From the NCBI RefSeq assembly GCF_900109375.1, contig NZ_FOAB01000006.1, positions 124,001 through 188,000 on the forward strand: a DNA stretch of 64,000 bases. Direction: 5' to 3'. This DNA is from Aquimarina amphilecti. Its GTDB lineage: Bacteria > Bacteroidota > Bacteroidia > Flavobacteriales > Flavobacteriaceae. Below are positions 19,776-28,627 of this stretch, one piece after another. A program made the translations under genes and the position numbers. The stretch's first letter is position 1, and each line of letters begins with the position of its first letter. The notes below the pieces were generated by a model. That model worked only from the letters and a program-made list of their open reading frames with translations. It ran no database searches and was not told the DNA's origin.

Positions 19776-20066
19776 ATGAAAAGAGTAATTGTTAACTACA
19801 AAAAACTGAATAAAGACATTTTAAACCTTTTAGTAGGTAAATTTCCAGATGGATACTCAGACAATGATATTATTTCTTTTAAAAATCATCAGAATGATAC
19901 TATTGAGGCTGTAGAGGTAAAAACTAACGATACAACATATTTGGTTAAAATCAGTGAGCGTCTTGCTGGTGTTATTCAAAATTATGGAGATACTACATTA
20001 GATACGGACATTTCTGGAGCTGCTACAAAAGAACAAATAGGTGGTGAGGTTAGTTTTGATATTTAG
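19776..20066 (+). CDS. Conserved small flavobacterial protein, unknown function
   Basis: 96 residues, soluble, no signal peptide. It opens MKRVIVNYKKLNKDILNLLV and contains FPDGYSDNDIISFKN and a closing GGEVSFDI. I recognise the pattern as a short conserved flavobacterial protein but no named domain or function. It stands alone, divergent from the PBP gene and convergent with meaB. The 299 bp upstream (19477-19775) carry no other gene that I can see. Confidence 0.65.
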   Translation: MKRVIVNYKKLNKDILNLLVGKFPDGYSDNDIISFKNHQNDTIEAVEVKTNDTTYLVKISERLAGVIQNYGDTTLDTDISGAATKEQIGGEVSFDI

Positions 20067-20112
20067 AATACGTGAATGGTATTGCTAGTGTTTTAGTATA
20101 TAGGTAATTATG

Positions 20113-21171
20113 TTATTTCAAGCTTTTATGTTGATCTAACAAATACGAGGCTGCCGCAAAAGGAGTGATTTTATGTTGTTGTACAGCTTTAATTTGATCA
20201 GATAAGGACTTTTTGATTTCTGGATGGTTGTAAAATGAGCTTTTTAGTTCTTCTTCAATAGTTTGTAATAACCAAAATTTATTTTGTCGAATTCTATTTT
20301 GCTCGAAATACCCATTTTTTGAAGAAATTTCTAAATACTTTAAAATTAATTCCCAAATTTCTTCAATACCAGTGTTTTTAAGTGCGCTACATGTCAATAC
20401 TTCTGGAGACCAACTGCTTTCAGCTATTGGATATAGGTGTAAAGCCTTTTTAAATTGATTTCTAGCTTCTCTAGCACGTTTTAGGTTATCGCCGTCAGCT
20501 TTATTGATTACAATTGCATCTGCCATTTCGATAATACCTCTTTTGATTCCTTGTAGTTCATCACCCGCTCCTGCTAATTTTAATAGAAGAAAAAAATCTA
20601 CCATACTATGCACAGCGGTTTCACTTTGTCCAACACCTACAGTTTCAATGATTATTACATCATATCCTGCAGCTTCACATAAAATAATAGACTCACGTGT
20701 TTTCTGTGCAACACCACCCAAGGAACTTCCAGAAGGAGAAGGTCTAATAAAAGCACCTTTGGATCGAACAAGAGATTCCATTCTTGTCTTATCACCCAAT
20801 ATACTTCCGCCAGAAATAGTACTGCTAGGATCTACAGCTAACACGGCTACTCTTTTTCCTTTTTTTATAAGGAGATTTCCTAAAGCTTCAATAAATGTAC
20901 TTTTTCCTACTCCAGGAACTCCTGTAACTCCTATTCTTGTAGAATTATTAGCAAAAGGGAGACACTTTTCAATAAGTTGTTGAGCTTTTTGACTGTGCTT
21001 TTTTTGACTGCTTTCTACTAATGTAATTCCTTTACTTAGAGCTGCTGTGTTTTTCGAAATAATTCCATCAAAAATATCAGGTATAGACACTTCTTTTTGT
21101 TGTAACTTCTTAAAACGATCAATAACATTCTTATTGGTGTTAGAGGGGATTTTAGAAGATTGATCTTTCAT
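20113..21171 (-). CDS. meaB: Methylmalonyl-CoA mutase-associated G3E GTPase MeaB
   Basis: 352 residues, the usual MeaB/ArgK length. P-loop GVTGVPGVGKSTFIEALG, VLAVDPSSTISGGSILGDKT and IIIETVGVGQSE are diagnostic of the G3E GTPase that gates adenosylcobalamin loading and protects methylmalonyl-CoA mutase. NKADGDN is the base-recognition motif. The C-terminal dimerisation arm (about 290-352) is present. The mutase genes are not in this window. The PduO-type adenosyltransferase at 38437 supplies the same cofactor but is 17 kb away. Confidence 0.95.
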   Translation of the reverse strand: MKDQSSKIPSNTNKNVIDRFKKLQQKEVSIPDIFDGIISKNTAALSKGITLVESSQKKHSQKAQQLIEKCLPFANNSTRIGVTGVPGVGKSTFIEALGNLLIKKGKRVAVLAVDPSSTISGGSILGDKTRMESLVRSKGAFIRPSPSGSSLGGVAQKTRESIILCEAAGYDVIIIETVGVGQSETAVHSMVDFFLLLKLAGAGDELQGIKRGIIEMADAIVINKADGDNLKRAREARNQFKKALHLYPIAESSWSPEVLTCSALKNTGIEEIWELILKYLEISSKNGYFEQNRIRQNKFWLLQTIEEELKSSFYNHPEIKKSLSDQIKAVQQHKITPFAAASYLLDQHKSLK

Positions 21172-21259
21172 ATAACTTTTATTCAGAAACTACTTTAGAG
21201 CAAATTTATAAATTCATTTTAGTATACATTACTATTACGACCTAGAATACAATGCAAAA

Positions 21260-21823
21260 TTACTCTTTATGTGTTATAGGTATAGCAATAGCTGTTTGAT
21301 CCCAAGCGAGAAACATAATAGTGAAGTTGTTAGCTTCTTGAAAATAAATAGAAAATTGCTCTACGATATTTAGTAAATGTTGTACAGGAACTTCTATGGT
21401 TAATAAATCGTATTCAGGATCTCTAGAAGGAGTGCCGTCCATAAAACTGACTCCCCAATTATATTCTCGATCGTTAAAAATTACTTTCCAAGAGTCTTTT
21501 CCAGGAATTGTCCATAAGGTATAGCTACCAGCTTTTAATTCTGTACCATCTACGAGTATTGGTTTATCTGTTGTAAAAGTTGTAGCCTCATTAGCACCTG
21601 TTCTCCATACTTGATCAAATGGTACTAAGTCTCCAAAAATTTCTCTTCCATTTTTAATAGGTCTATTGTAAAAAACAGTAAAGTTCGTTTCCTTACTTGT
21701 ATGTGTCACTGTCTGTTCCGGGCTATGTGTTTTGGTATTGGATTTAAGAATAGACATTCCCGCGAATCCAATAATTACAATTCCGATAATTATGATTAAT
21801 GACCTTTTTAAGAGCTTTGACAT
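21260..21823 (-). CDS. DUF2911 family exported protein
   Basis: 187 residues. A single N-terminal hydrophobic segment (about 8-25) acts as signal or anchor; the rest is a beta-rich DUF2911 domain marked by GREIFGDLVPFDQVWRTGAN, the LKAGSYTLWTIPG strand and NDREYNWG. The family is widespread in Bacteroidota with no settled function. It lies 88 bp upstream of meaB on the same strand and may or may not be cotranscribed. Confidence 0.85.
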   Translation of the reverse strand: MSKLLKRSLIIIIGIVIIGFAGMSILKSNTKTHSPEQTVTHTSKETNFTVFYNRPIKNGREIFGDLVPFDQVWRTGANEATTFTTDKPILVDGTELKAGSYTLWTIPGKDSWKVIFNDREYNWGVSFMDGTPSRDPEYDLLTIEVPVQHLLNIVEQFSIYFQEANNFTIMFLAWDQTAIAIPITHKE

Positions 21824-21907
21824 GGCTTTTTTTGTTTTTTAAAGATAATCCATTTTAAAGGTGAAAATACAGATATTTATGTACTTTTGAGCACTTATTA
21901 GCGGCAT

Positions 21908-23506
21908 ATGATCGAAAAGTCCTTTAAAAAATTCACTTCAGATATTAAATTCACCGATGATACTTATGTTATTATTGGTTCAGGAGTTGGAGGATTAACT
22001 ACTGCGGTTTTTTTGGCTAAAGCGGGTAAGAAAGTTGTAGTGTTAGAACAACATTATACACCTGGTGGATTTACACATACTTTTAAGAGACGAAAAGGTT
22101 TGGTTTGGGATGTAGGAGTTCATTATGTCGGAAATATGGAGAAAGATTCTGGACTGCGTAGAATTTTTAATTATTTGTCAGATAATAAATTAGAATGGGA
22201 TTCTATGGGAGACCCATATGATGTGGCATATATAGGAGGGCGTAAGTTTGAATTTGTTGGTGGTAAGGAAAACTTTAGAAAGAAATTTCACGGATATTTC
22301 CCAAATGATACTGTTGCAATAGATAAGTATTTAGAGTTGCTTCAAAATTCAATTAAGAAGAATCTTTTGTATTTTGCTCAGAAGGCTTTTCCTGGTTTCT
22401 TAAGTATAGTTTTAGGTCCTTTATTCAGAAGAATACAAAGTTCCATTTCTAAGAGAACTACTTATGAAGTTTTGAAAGATATTACGGATAATCAGGAACT
22501 TATTGCAGCTTTATGTGCCCAATGCGGAAATTATGGGCTATCGCCAAAGGAGAGTAGCTTCGCTTCTCATTGTATTGTGATTAATCATTTTATGGAAGGA
22601 GGATACTATCCAAGAGGAGGAGCAAACCGTATTCATGAAACTATAATTGATAATTTGGAATCATTAGGAGTCCAAGTATACATAAAAGCCAAAGTCGAAA
22701 AAATTCTTACTAAAGGCAGCTCAGTAAGAGGAATCATGATTGATGGAAAAGAATATACTTGTAAGAAGGTGATTAGTAATGCCGGGGCGCGTAATACATT
22801 TTTACGTTTATTAAATAATTCTCGGAATAATAAAAAATATTTAGATTTTGAAAAGATTAACCCGTCTACCTCTCATTTGTGTTTGTATGTAGGGTTAAGT
22901 AAAAGTGATCAAGATCTTAATTTACCAAAGTACAATATATGGTGGTACGCAGATAAGGATACAGATCATATATTAAATGATAAAAATAATCTGATAAAAG
23001 ATACTTTGTCTTTTGCTTATATATCTTTTCCTTCTGCAAAAGATAGTTTGTGGTCTTCTGATCACCCCGATCAATCAACAATTCAATTAATAGGTAGGGC
23101 ATGGTATTCAGATTTTAGCGAATATGAAGATAAACCATGGTTAAATCGAGGGGAAGCGTACAACGAAATTAAAGAGAAGTTTAAAAATAAAGGTTTAGCA
23201 TTACTTAAAGAGTTATATCCACAGTTGGAAGGACAAATAACCCATGCAGAAGTTTCTACTCCAGTTTCTACCAGAAAATTCAGTAATTATAGTCAAGGAG
23301 AAATTTATGGAATTACTCATGGGCCTGAGCGATATCGGACGAGGGTTTTAAAACCTAGAACGCATATTAAAGGATTGTACCTGACTGGGCAAGATATTAC
23401 ATTAGTTGGAGTAGGTGGTGCGATGGGAAGTGGTGTTTTAACCGCCGCCACTATTATCAAATGGAATATGAGTAAGCAGTTTAAAGAAATTGCTGCTAAG
23501 TACTAA
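21908..23506 (+). CDS. FAD-dependent oxidoreductase of the RetSat / phytoene desaturase-like family
   Basis: 532 residues. N-terminal dinucleotide-binding motif VIIGSGVGGLTTAVFLAKAG (about 21-40) followed by VVVLEQHYTPGGFTHTF, the typical CrtI/CrtISO/all-trans-retinol 13,14-reductase start. GVHYVGNM and the C-terminal GLYLTGQDITLVGVGGAM segment also fit that group. It probably reduces or isomerises a polyene or other hydrophobic substrate. No carotenoid genes are adjacent, so the substrate is open. A TACTTTTG box at 21882-21889 may be its -7 element, and the start codon is 19 bp later. Confidence 0.85.
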   Translation: MIEKSFKKFTSDIKFTDDTYVIIGSGVGGLTTAVFLAKAGKKVVVLEQHYTPGGFTHTFKRRKGLVWDVGVHYVGNMEKDSGLRRIFNYLSDNKLEWDSMGDPYDVAYIGGRKFEFVGGKENFRKKFHGYFPNDTVAIDKYLELLQNSIKKNLLYFAQKAFPGFLSIVLGPLFRRIQSSISKRTTYEVLKDITDNQELIAALCAQCGNYGLSPKESSFASHCIVINHFMEGGYYPRGGANRIHETIIDNLESLGVQVYIKAKVEKILTKGSSVRGIMIDGKEYTCKKVISNAGARNTFLRLLNNSRNNKKYLDFEKINPSTSHLCLYVGLSKSDQDLNLPKYNIWWYADKDTDHILNDKNNLIKDTLSFAYISFPSAKDSLWSSDHPDQSTIQLIGRAWYSDFSEYEDKPWLNRGEAYNEIKEKFKNKGLALLKELYPQLEGQITHAEVSTPVSTRKFSNYSQGEIYGITHGPERYRTRVLKPRTHIKGLYLTGQDITLVGVGGAMGSGVLTAATIIKWNMSKQFKEIAAKY

Positions 23507-23509
23507 ATG

Positions 23510-23734
23510 TTATATTCTTTTCATTATCCTAATAGAATTCATCACATTTACCGCATAAGTATTTCTTTGAGTTGTTAATATATCTAGCATTGATTTTGGT
23601 AATACTTTCGTTTCTAAAAAAATATCAATTTGATTGATAATATCTTTAGTATTATCAACATTATTCTGCATAAGATTAATTACGTTTTTAAACTCCTTGG
23701 TATCAGCATTACTATTATTAAATGGTTTAAGCAT
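23510..23734 (-). CDS. Hypothetical small helical protein
   Basis: 74 residues beginning MLKPFNNSNAD, largely helical with Asn/Ile/Met and no signal peptide. It converges with the RetSat-like gene with 3 bp between. The frame does not look like a shadow, because there is no gene on the opposite strand. The region 23735-23969 to its right is AT-rich and includes a TAATTTTG box (23872-23879) facing the sigma gene. No family recognised. Confidence 0.5.
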   Translation of the reverse strand: MLKPFNNSNADTKEFKNVINLMQNNVDNTKDIINQIDIFLETKVLPKSMLDILTTQRNTYAVNVMNSIRIMKRI

Positions 23735-23969
23735 TTTTTTTGATGATTTGTGATTAACAGAACTTGTGCGTTTGGGTAGTCTTATTTTTTATAAAAAGCT
23801 TACTATGCTTTGTGATTTTTTTTAATAGTTTGATATTCAGTGTGTTTAGTGTTTTTGTTTTTTTTTATCCTTAATTTTGCAACAAATTGATATTCCCTGT
23901 CGTCTTTAGAAGAGAATAGTAATTAGAACAGTTTTAAAGAAGTAATCACTAACCAAAATTTATAAAAGT

Positions 23970-24515
23970 TTGTTACAGAGCGAGCTAATAGAACAATGTA
24001 GGGCTAACGATCGTAAAGCACAGATGAAGCTTTATAATAAATACTGTGATGGTATGTATTATGTAGCATTACGATTTCTGAAAGATCCTTTTGAGGCTGA
24101 AGAAGCTATGCAAGAATCTTTTATTAAAGCCTTTTTGAAACTTCATCAGTTCACTGGTGATGTGACTTTTGGTGCGTGGCTGAAACGTATAGTGATAAAC
24201 AAGAGTATTGATATGCTCAAAGCAAAGAAGATGAATATGGTTGCTATTAATGAGCAGGTGATGTCTACAGTAGAAGAACAGGATGATTGGTCTGTTGCTG
24301 ATTCGACAACTGTTGACGAAGTGAAGGGGGCAATAGAAAGATTACCCGAAAAATATAAATATGCTGTAATGCTATTTTTGATTGAGGGATACGATCATAA
24401 AGAAATAAGTGAAATATTAGATATTACTCCAGTTGCTTCTAGAACTTTAGTGCATAGAGGAAAGAAACAACTTCAGGATCAATTAAAACATTTGAGAGAT
24501 GGGACAGGATATTAG
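23970..24515 (+). CDS. ECF-type RNA polymerase sigma factor
   Basis: 181 residues with the two ECF regions. Region 2 covers about 12-80 (MYYVALRFLKDPFEAEEAMQ, then FGAWLKRIVINKSIDML) and region 4 about 120-175 (IERLPEKYKYAVMLFLIEG, YDHKEISEILDI, SRTLVHRGKK). There is no in-frame ATG before residue 18 and a stop lies at 23943-23945. Family alignment needs residues before Met18, so TTG at 23970 is the likely start. The gene overlaps the following anti-sigma-like gene by 17 nt, the usual sigma/anti-sigma arrangement. Confidence 0.92.
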   Translation: MLQSELIEQCRANDRKAQMKLYNKYCDGMYYVALRFLKDPFEAEEAMQESFIKAFLKLHQFTGDVTFGAWLKRIVINKSIDMLKAKKMNMVAINEQVMSTVEEQDDWSVADSTTVDEVKGAIERLPEKYKYAVMLFLIEGYDHKEISEILDITPVASRTLVHRGKKQLQDQLKHLRDGTGY

Positions 24516-25110
24516 AGAGTTATTAAAGAAAGATAATAGGATCCCTTCAGAACTTTTGTCAGAAGGTCACCAAAATCGTTTTATGGCAAGATTAGAAGAA
24601 GAACTTCCTAAAAAAGCCAGGAAATTTAACTATGGTTGGTTAAGAATTGCCGCCAGTGTTGTGGTAATCTTATCGGTTTCTATGTTTGCTTTTAATGAGT
24701 TTGGAAATAATGGAGGTAGTAATACGCAAATTGTTGATGCAAATACTCCAGATGTAAAAAATGCGACGGTAGTTTTAAGTAAACAGACATCATCATTAGC
24801 TGAGATGTTTCCTGAGTATGAAAAAACAGAGAATTACTTACTAACCGGTATAAAGTTTCAGTTGTCTCAGATTAATGTAGATGATTCTAATAGAGAGTTA
24901 GTGGAAAGTTTTATGAAGCGATTAGAGAATTTGAATAGAGAATATCAAGATCTTAATAAAGAATTGATTGAGATTGGTCCTAATGAGCAAAGTGCAGAAG
25001 CTATGATAGAAAATTTGACACTTAGGCTATCGCTTTTAAAGAGATTAAAAGACAAACTAAAAGAACTAGAAAAAATTGAGAATGAAAATTACATTGATAT
25101 ACAAGCTTAA
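24499..25110 (+). CDS. Membrane protein, probable anti-sigma factor for the upstream ECF sigma
   Basis: 203 residues. A cytoplasmic N-terminal part (about 1-46, FMARLEEELPKKARKF) is followed by one TM helix (about 47-65) and a periplasmic region ending in a long charged coiled-coil (about 115-203, LENLNREYQDLNKELIEIG and LKRLKDKLKELEKIENEN). The 17-nt overlap with the sigma gene and the single-pass layout support an anti-sigma role. No named zinc-binding anti-sigma motif is present. Its end overlaps the next gene's start by 29 nt. Confidence 0.7.
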   Translation: MGQDIRELLKKDNRIPSELLSEGHQNRFMARLEEELPKKARKFNYGWLRIAASVVVILSVSMFAFNEFGNNGGSNTQIVDANTPDVKNATVVLSKQTSSLAEMFPEYEKTENYLLTGIKFQLSQINVDDSNRELVESFMKRLENLNREYQDLNKELIEIGPNEQSAEAMIENLTLRLSLLKRLKDKLKELEKIENENYIDIQA

Positions 25111-26461
25111 TCTTGTAACACTTAGTCTGGTATGTTTTTCTGGAGTGTTTGCTCAGAATAAACAAGATAAGTTAAGTGAAAAGTTTGTAGTAAATAAAGA
25201 TGTTGCAATTCATCTAAATACTAGTCATACCGAAGTTGTATTCGAAACTTGGAATAAAAATTCTGTAGAAATAGAAGCATATATAGAAGGTGATAATATT
25301 ACAGATGAAAATAAAGAGCGACTATTACAAAATTGGAAAATAGAAGCCTTAGGTAATAGTAAAGAAATTACTATAAACTCTATTACAGGTAATTTTTGGT
25401 CAGGAAAAGCATCTGTTTCGAATGCAGAAAACATCAAGTCACCTGAACTTAGACGATTAGAGCCAGTTATTTCTAATATGTTAAGGCCTATTCTAAAGAA
25501 TATAGAAAATAATCCAATGCCAAGTGCACTTTCTGAAAACCTAGCTAGCATGAACTTTGATGCTAACAAGTTTAAAGAAAATGAAGAAAAATATATTCAG
25601 CAATGGGGAGATCAAATTAAAGAGAAGTTTGGTGATAATTATGAGAATGTTGTAAAAAGCTGGACAAAAGAACTAAGTAAGAATGCTAAACAAATTCAAC
25701 CAAATTCCGAATTGAATTCACAGAATTGGGGTGGAGAAGAGTTTGCTCGAAGAATGCAAGCCTGGGCATCACAATTCTCGGGAGATCTAGAAATAACACA
25801 AACAAATGGTTCTAATGTCACGGTGTATAGATATAGTTCTAGAATGAATAATTCAGGAACTATTCATAGAATTGTAAAAGTAAAAATGCCAAAAGAAGCG
25901 TTACTTAAATTAAATATAAGACATGGAAATGTGCAATTGGCAGAGAAGACTACTAATATGATCGCTTCTTTATCCCATACAAGTTTGCAAGCTAATATTA
26001 TTGATGGGGATCGTACGTTTATTAGAACATCGTATTCTCCTGTAGTTATTAAGCAGTGGAACAATGGTAGATTAGCAGTGAATTATGTAAAGAATTGTAG
26101 AATTCAAAGTGCTAAAAACCTTAGAGTGAATGCAGATTCAAGTAATATCTTTATACAAGATTTGGAAGATAATGCTGCTGTATCTGGAAGTTTTGGAACC
26201 ATTACTGTTGCTAACCTTTTAGACTCATTTTCTACATTAGACTTAGCAGTAGAGAACAGTGATTTTAAATTAAAATTGCCAGAAGTAGCATTTAATATTG
26301 CTTATAGTGGTATGCAAAGTAGAATCTCATTGCCAAAAACAGTAGAAGTAAATGCGAGACGAAATTTTGGGAATGTATTTGTAAATGGATTCAATCAAAC
26401 TAGAGATACCGATAAGGTTATAACTATAAACGCCAAGTATAGCGATATCATACTACAATAA
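25082..26461 (+). CDS. Exported beta-rich protein of the sigma operon (DUF4097-like)
   Basis: 459 residues from the ATG at 25082; a TTG six bases earlier is possible but gives no better signal peptide. Signal peptide 1-21 (ends GVFAQ). The first half alternates strand and helical stretches (VAIHLNTSHTEVVFETWNKN). From about 255 it becomes repeated short strands (LKLNIRHGNVQLAEK, LRVNADSSNIFIQDLEDNA, VEVNARRNFGNVFVNGF), the pattern of DUF4097-type beta-solenoid or adhesin domains. It is third in the sigma/anti-sigma operon and so probably senses, or answers to, envelope stress. Function not known. Confidence 0.7.
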   Translation: MKITLIYKLNLVTLSLVCFSGVFAQNKQDKLSEKFVVNKDVAIHLNTSHTEVVFETWNKNSVEIEAYIEGDNITDENKERLLQNWKIEALGNSKEITINSITGNFWSGKASVSNAENIKSPELRRLEPVISNMLRPILKNIENNPMPSALSENLASMNFDANKFKENEEKYIQQWGDQIKEKFGDNYENVVKSWTKELSKNAKQIQPNSELNSQNWGGEEFARRMQAWASQFSGDLEITQTNGSNVTVYRYSSRMNNSGTIHRIVKVKMPKEALLKLNIRHGNVQLAEKTTNMIASLSHTSLQANIIDGDRTFIRTSYSPVVIKQWNNGRLAVNYVKNCRIQSAKNLRVNADSSNIFIQDLEDNAAVSGSFGTITVANLLDSFSTLDLAVENSDFKLKLPEVAFNIAYSGMQSRISLPKTVEVNARRNFGNVFVNGFNQTRDTDKVITINAKYSDIILQ

Positions 26462-26488
26462 TTTTATAATAATGTGTTAATTGTTTTT

Positions 26489-26521
26489 AAAAGCCCTGCT
26501 AATCAGTTTAGTAGGGCTTTT
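26489..26521 (+). terminator. Hairpin terminator of the first sigma operon
   Basis: 12-bp stem AAAAGCCCTGCT / AGTAGGGCTTTT (one G-T pair), 9-base loop, then TTTTGTT. Confidence 0.85.
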
Positions 26522-26668
26522 TTGTTAATACATTCTACTCGTGCAAAGATTTTTTTTTGTAAAAATAAGACTACATTTTTATTGGCTTAATTGTTTAATT
26601 ACGCGTTTTATCGATTATATAAAAACTTAAGCTAAAAAGCTTCAGGACTCTTTTGTCTACTCTCTTTT

Positions 26669-26676
26669 TATGGTAA
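26669..26676 (+). promoter_or_regulatory. TATGGTAA box upstream of the 26726 gene
   Basis: The octamer TATGGTAA also occurs before the two larger members of the same protein family (27347-27354 and 31988-31995). Here it starts 57 bp before the start codon, against 42-43 bp in the other two. Possible shared regulator site or part of a transcribed leader. Confidence 0.4.
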
Positions 26677-26725
26677 ATTTAAAGTGGGAAAATACAAATC
26701 ATAATTAATTTAATTTCAGTAGCTT

Positions 26726-27025
26726 ATGAAAAAATTATTACTAATTTTTTCTTTAATGTATGCTACAGTTTTGTTTGGAAATAATGGGAATGACGAAAGC
26801 CTCATCGTCAAACGTACTGGTAATATCATAACTGTAGTCGATTTTAAAGACGGGGACAAAGTAAAATTATTTGAGTTAAGAACGGGTAGGATTATTACCT
26901 ATAAAACTAAAAGAGGAATCTTCGACTTAAGTCAACTTCCTGCAGGTAAATACCTTCTAGTGGATAAGGATGGGCGAAAAGTTATCGTCGAGAAGTTATC
27001 AAATCCGGAGTTTTGTGTTAAGTGA
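26726..27025 (+). CDS. Small exported protein: one free-standing sorting-domain-like beta unit
   Basis: 99 residues: signal peptide 1-18 (ends LFGN) and then a single domain of about 65 residues. The unit reads (I/V)xRxGxxIxVxDFxxGDKxKLFE, then FDLSQLPAGKYLLVDKDGRK and VIVEKL. The FELRTGR turn, the DLSxLPxGxY strand and the terminal K resemble a type A T9SS sorting domain, but nothing precedes it to be sorted. Two relatives with two units each lie at 27390 and 32030. The protein ends after the unit with a short tail, NPEFCVK. Function unknown. Confidence 0.75.
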   Translation: MKKLLLIFSLMYATVLFGNNGNDESLIVKRTGNIITVVDFKDGDKVKLFELRTGRIITYKTKRGIFDLSQLPAGKYLLVDKDGRKVIVEKLSNPEFCVK

Positions 27026-27389
27026 TTGTAAATCAAAAATCAAGCAAATTTATATTAGTAAATCACTTGTCTAAATGTTAATTTATTCACATTTGAAGCT
27101 AATTATTAATGTTTTTTTAAGACAATTATAATAGTATGATTACTGAAATCTGGTTTATTCGTCTAAATATTGTGTATTTGATCGTTTTTTTTGAAATCTT
27201 ACAAAAAACAAAACACTGATAATCAATTGTTTAAATTTTAAAATTTTAATAAACAGCTGTTTTTGTGTCATTTGTCGAAAATCGAAAACGTTTGATCTAA
27301 AAGTTGATGTTTTTTTTCGGGGAACGATAATTTAACAATATTATTGTATGGTAATCACGTAAAAATATTACAATAAAATATCCAGACAA
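27026..27389 (+). promoter_or_regulatory. Long AT-rich leader/promoter region with elements shared with 31706-32029
   Basis: No gene in 364 bp. Elements repeated in the same order before the 32030 gene are CTGATAATCA at 27216-27225, a CGAAAATC / CTAAAAGT stretch at about 27276-27305, and TTGTATGGTAA ending at 27354 followed closely by ACGTAA. The spacing from the first element to TATGGTAA is 131 bp here and 121 bp there. Homologous regulatory DNA is the simplest reading. Confidence 0.55.
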
Positions 27390-28028
27390 ATGAGGGCTTT
27401 AATTTTTATTTTCAGTTTATTCTTTCTTACAAATCTAAATGCTAGATTTGAAGATGATGATCTGCAGATAGCTAGAGAAGGACTTGTTATTGTAGTTGTA
27501 GATTTTAAAGATGGAGACAAAATCAAAATGTTTGAGGTAGAGACTGGAGATCATATATTGTCTAAAACAAGAGGTCAGATAGATCTTAGTCAACTACCAT
27601 CTGGAAGATATTTATTAGAAAATAATAAAGGTAAATCTGTAGTAATTGAAAAAAGCGAAGACGATATTGTAATTGAAAAAGAACTTGGTACTGAATATAT
27701 AGTAGAATATGATAGCGAGTCGATGTCAGGTGATAATATTACAGTAGAAGAAGAGCTTGAAGAATACTATTTACAATCAGAATTAAATCCTTTAGCAATA
27801 ACAAGAAACGGCGATGTTATTACTGTTTCAGATTTCTTAGAAGGAGATAAGATTAAGTTGTTCGAGATGATTGGTAAAATTCACGTTTTATCTAAAACAA
27901 CAGAAGTTGTAGATCTTACGCAGTTGTCTACTGGTAAATATATATTAGAAAATGATAGAGGACAATCAGTAGTTGTAGAGAAGTTTGATGTTGATTTAGA
28001 ATTTACTGAGACGGTAGCGTTCAACTAG
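27390..28028 (+). CDS. Exported protein with two sorting-domain-like beta units
   Basis: 212 residues. Signal peptide about 1-19 (ends LNARFE). Unit 1 (about 26-92) and unit 2 (about 133-198) each follow IxRxGxxIxVxDFxxGDKIKxFE ... LSKT ... DLxQLPxGxYxLENxxGxSVVxEK, joined by an acidic linker of about 40 residues (VEEELEEYYLQSELN). It is the same family as the 26726 and 32030 products. The units look like tandem free-standing CTD-type beta-sandwiches. A terminator follows, so it is monocistronic. Role unknown; secreted or periplasmic by its signal peptide. Confidence 0.8.
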   Translation: MRALIFIFSLFFLTNLNARFEDDDLQIAREGLVIVVVDFKDGDKIKMFEVETGDHILSKTRGQIDLSQLPSGRYLLENNKGKSVVIEKSEDDIVIEKELGTEYIVEYDSESMSGDNITVEEELEEYYLQSELNPLAITRNGDVITVSDFLEGDKIKLFEMIGKIHVLSKTTEVVDLTQLSTGKYILENDRGQSVVVEKFDVDLEFTETVAFN

Positions 28029-28077
28029 AAAATTAAAATTAATTATTTATTTTTATAGAATAAGTAGAATTTGGGGG

Positions 28078-28105
28078 AAAGACCTATCAGAAATGATAGG
28101 TCTTT
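28078..28105. terminator. Bidirectional terminator with GAAA tetraloop
   Basis: Perfect 12-bp stem AAAGACCTATCA / TGATAGGTCTTT closed by GAAA. It lies between the convergent 27390 and 28130 genes. Confidence 0.92.
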
Positions 28106-28129
28106 ATATTTTATAAACTATTCAATGGT

Positions 28130-28480
28130 TTATTTATCCAAATTGCTAGTCATTTTAAAACCAGTAAATAATCCTGCCCCAGCCATTAAAAATATAGTTC
28201 CTGGGTACGCTACTTCTGCATCTACTCCTAATGTATAGTGTAGTATTCCTGCAATAAAAATACCTAAACCAATACCCATTAATAATAGGGAGAAGTTAAG
28301 AATAAAAACTTTCCAAATTGGAGTTACTCTTTTCGTCTTACTGCTGTAAAAAATAGAAGCATCTGCTCCTTTGTCAATAAGAGACATACGTTCTTTGTTA
28401 CGTGCGGTAATAAATAAATAAAAAATACCAAAAATACATCCAAATATAGATAAAGGTATTAGTGCTTCAATAAAACTCAT
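28130..28480 (-). CDS. DUF6249-like small membrane protein
   Basis: 116 residues from the ATG at 28480. An upstream in-frame extension of 53 codons is charged and unlike the family, and overlaps the divergent sigma gene, so I reject it. MSFIEALIPLSIFGCIFGIF starts a first TM helix, followed by a cytoplasmic-type NKERMSLIDKGADAS segment and two more TM helices (about 45-75 and 85-110). The NKERMSLIDKGAD stretch is a hallmark of a family often found beside ECF sigma genes. It is divergent from the sigma gene at 28628 and may belong to its regulon. Confidence 0.75.
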   Translation of the reverse strand: MSFIEALIPLSIFGCIFGIFYLFITARNKERMSLIDKGADASIFYSSKTKRVTPIWKVFILNFSLLLMGIGLGIFIAGILHYTLGVDAEVAYPGTIFLMAGAGLFTGFKMTSNLDK

Positions 28481-28627
28481 AATTTTTAGATTTAAAAAAT
28501 TTAACTGTTCGTTTTTATCTATGACGCCAATTAGAACGACACGGTTACAGAATTGATGAAAAATTATTTTGTATCTTTTTAGATAAGGAATGTAACCAGA
28601 AATGAAAAAGTGTCGTCTAATGTATAA

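Noticed and set aside
20504..20983. Plus-strand open frame of 159 codons inside meaB
   Set aside because: It lies antisense to conserved MeaB motifs, has no signal of its own and no promoter.
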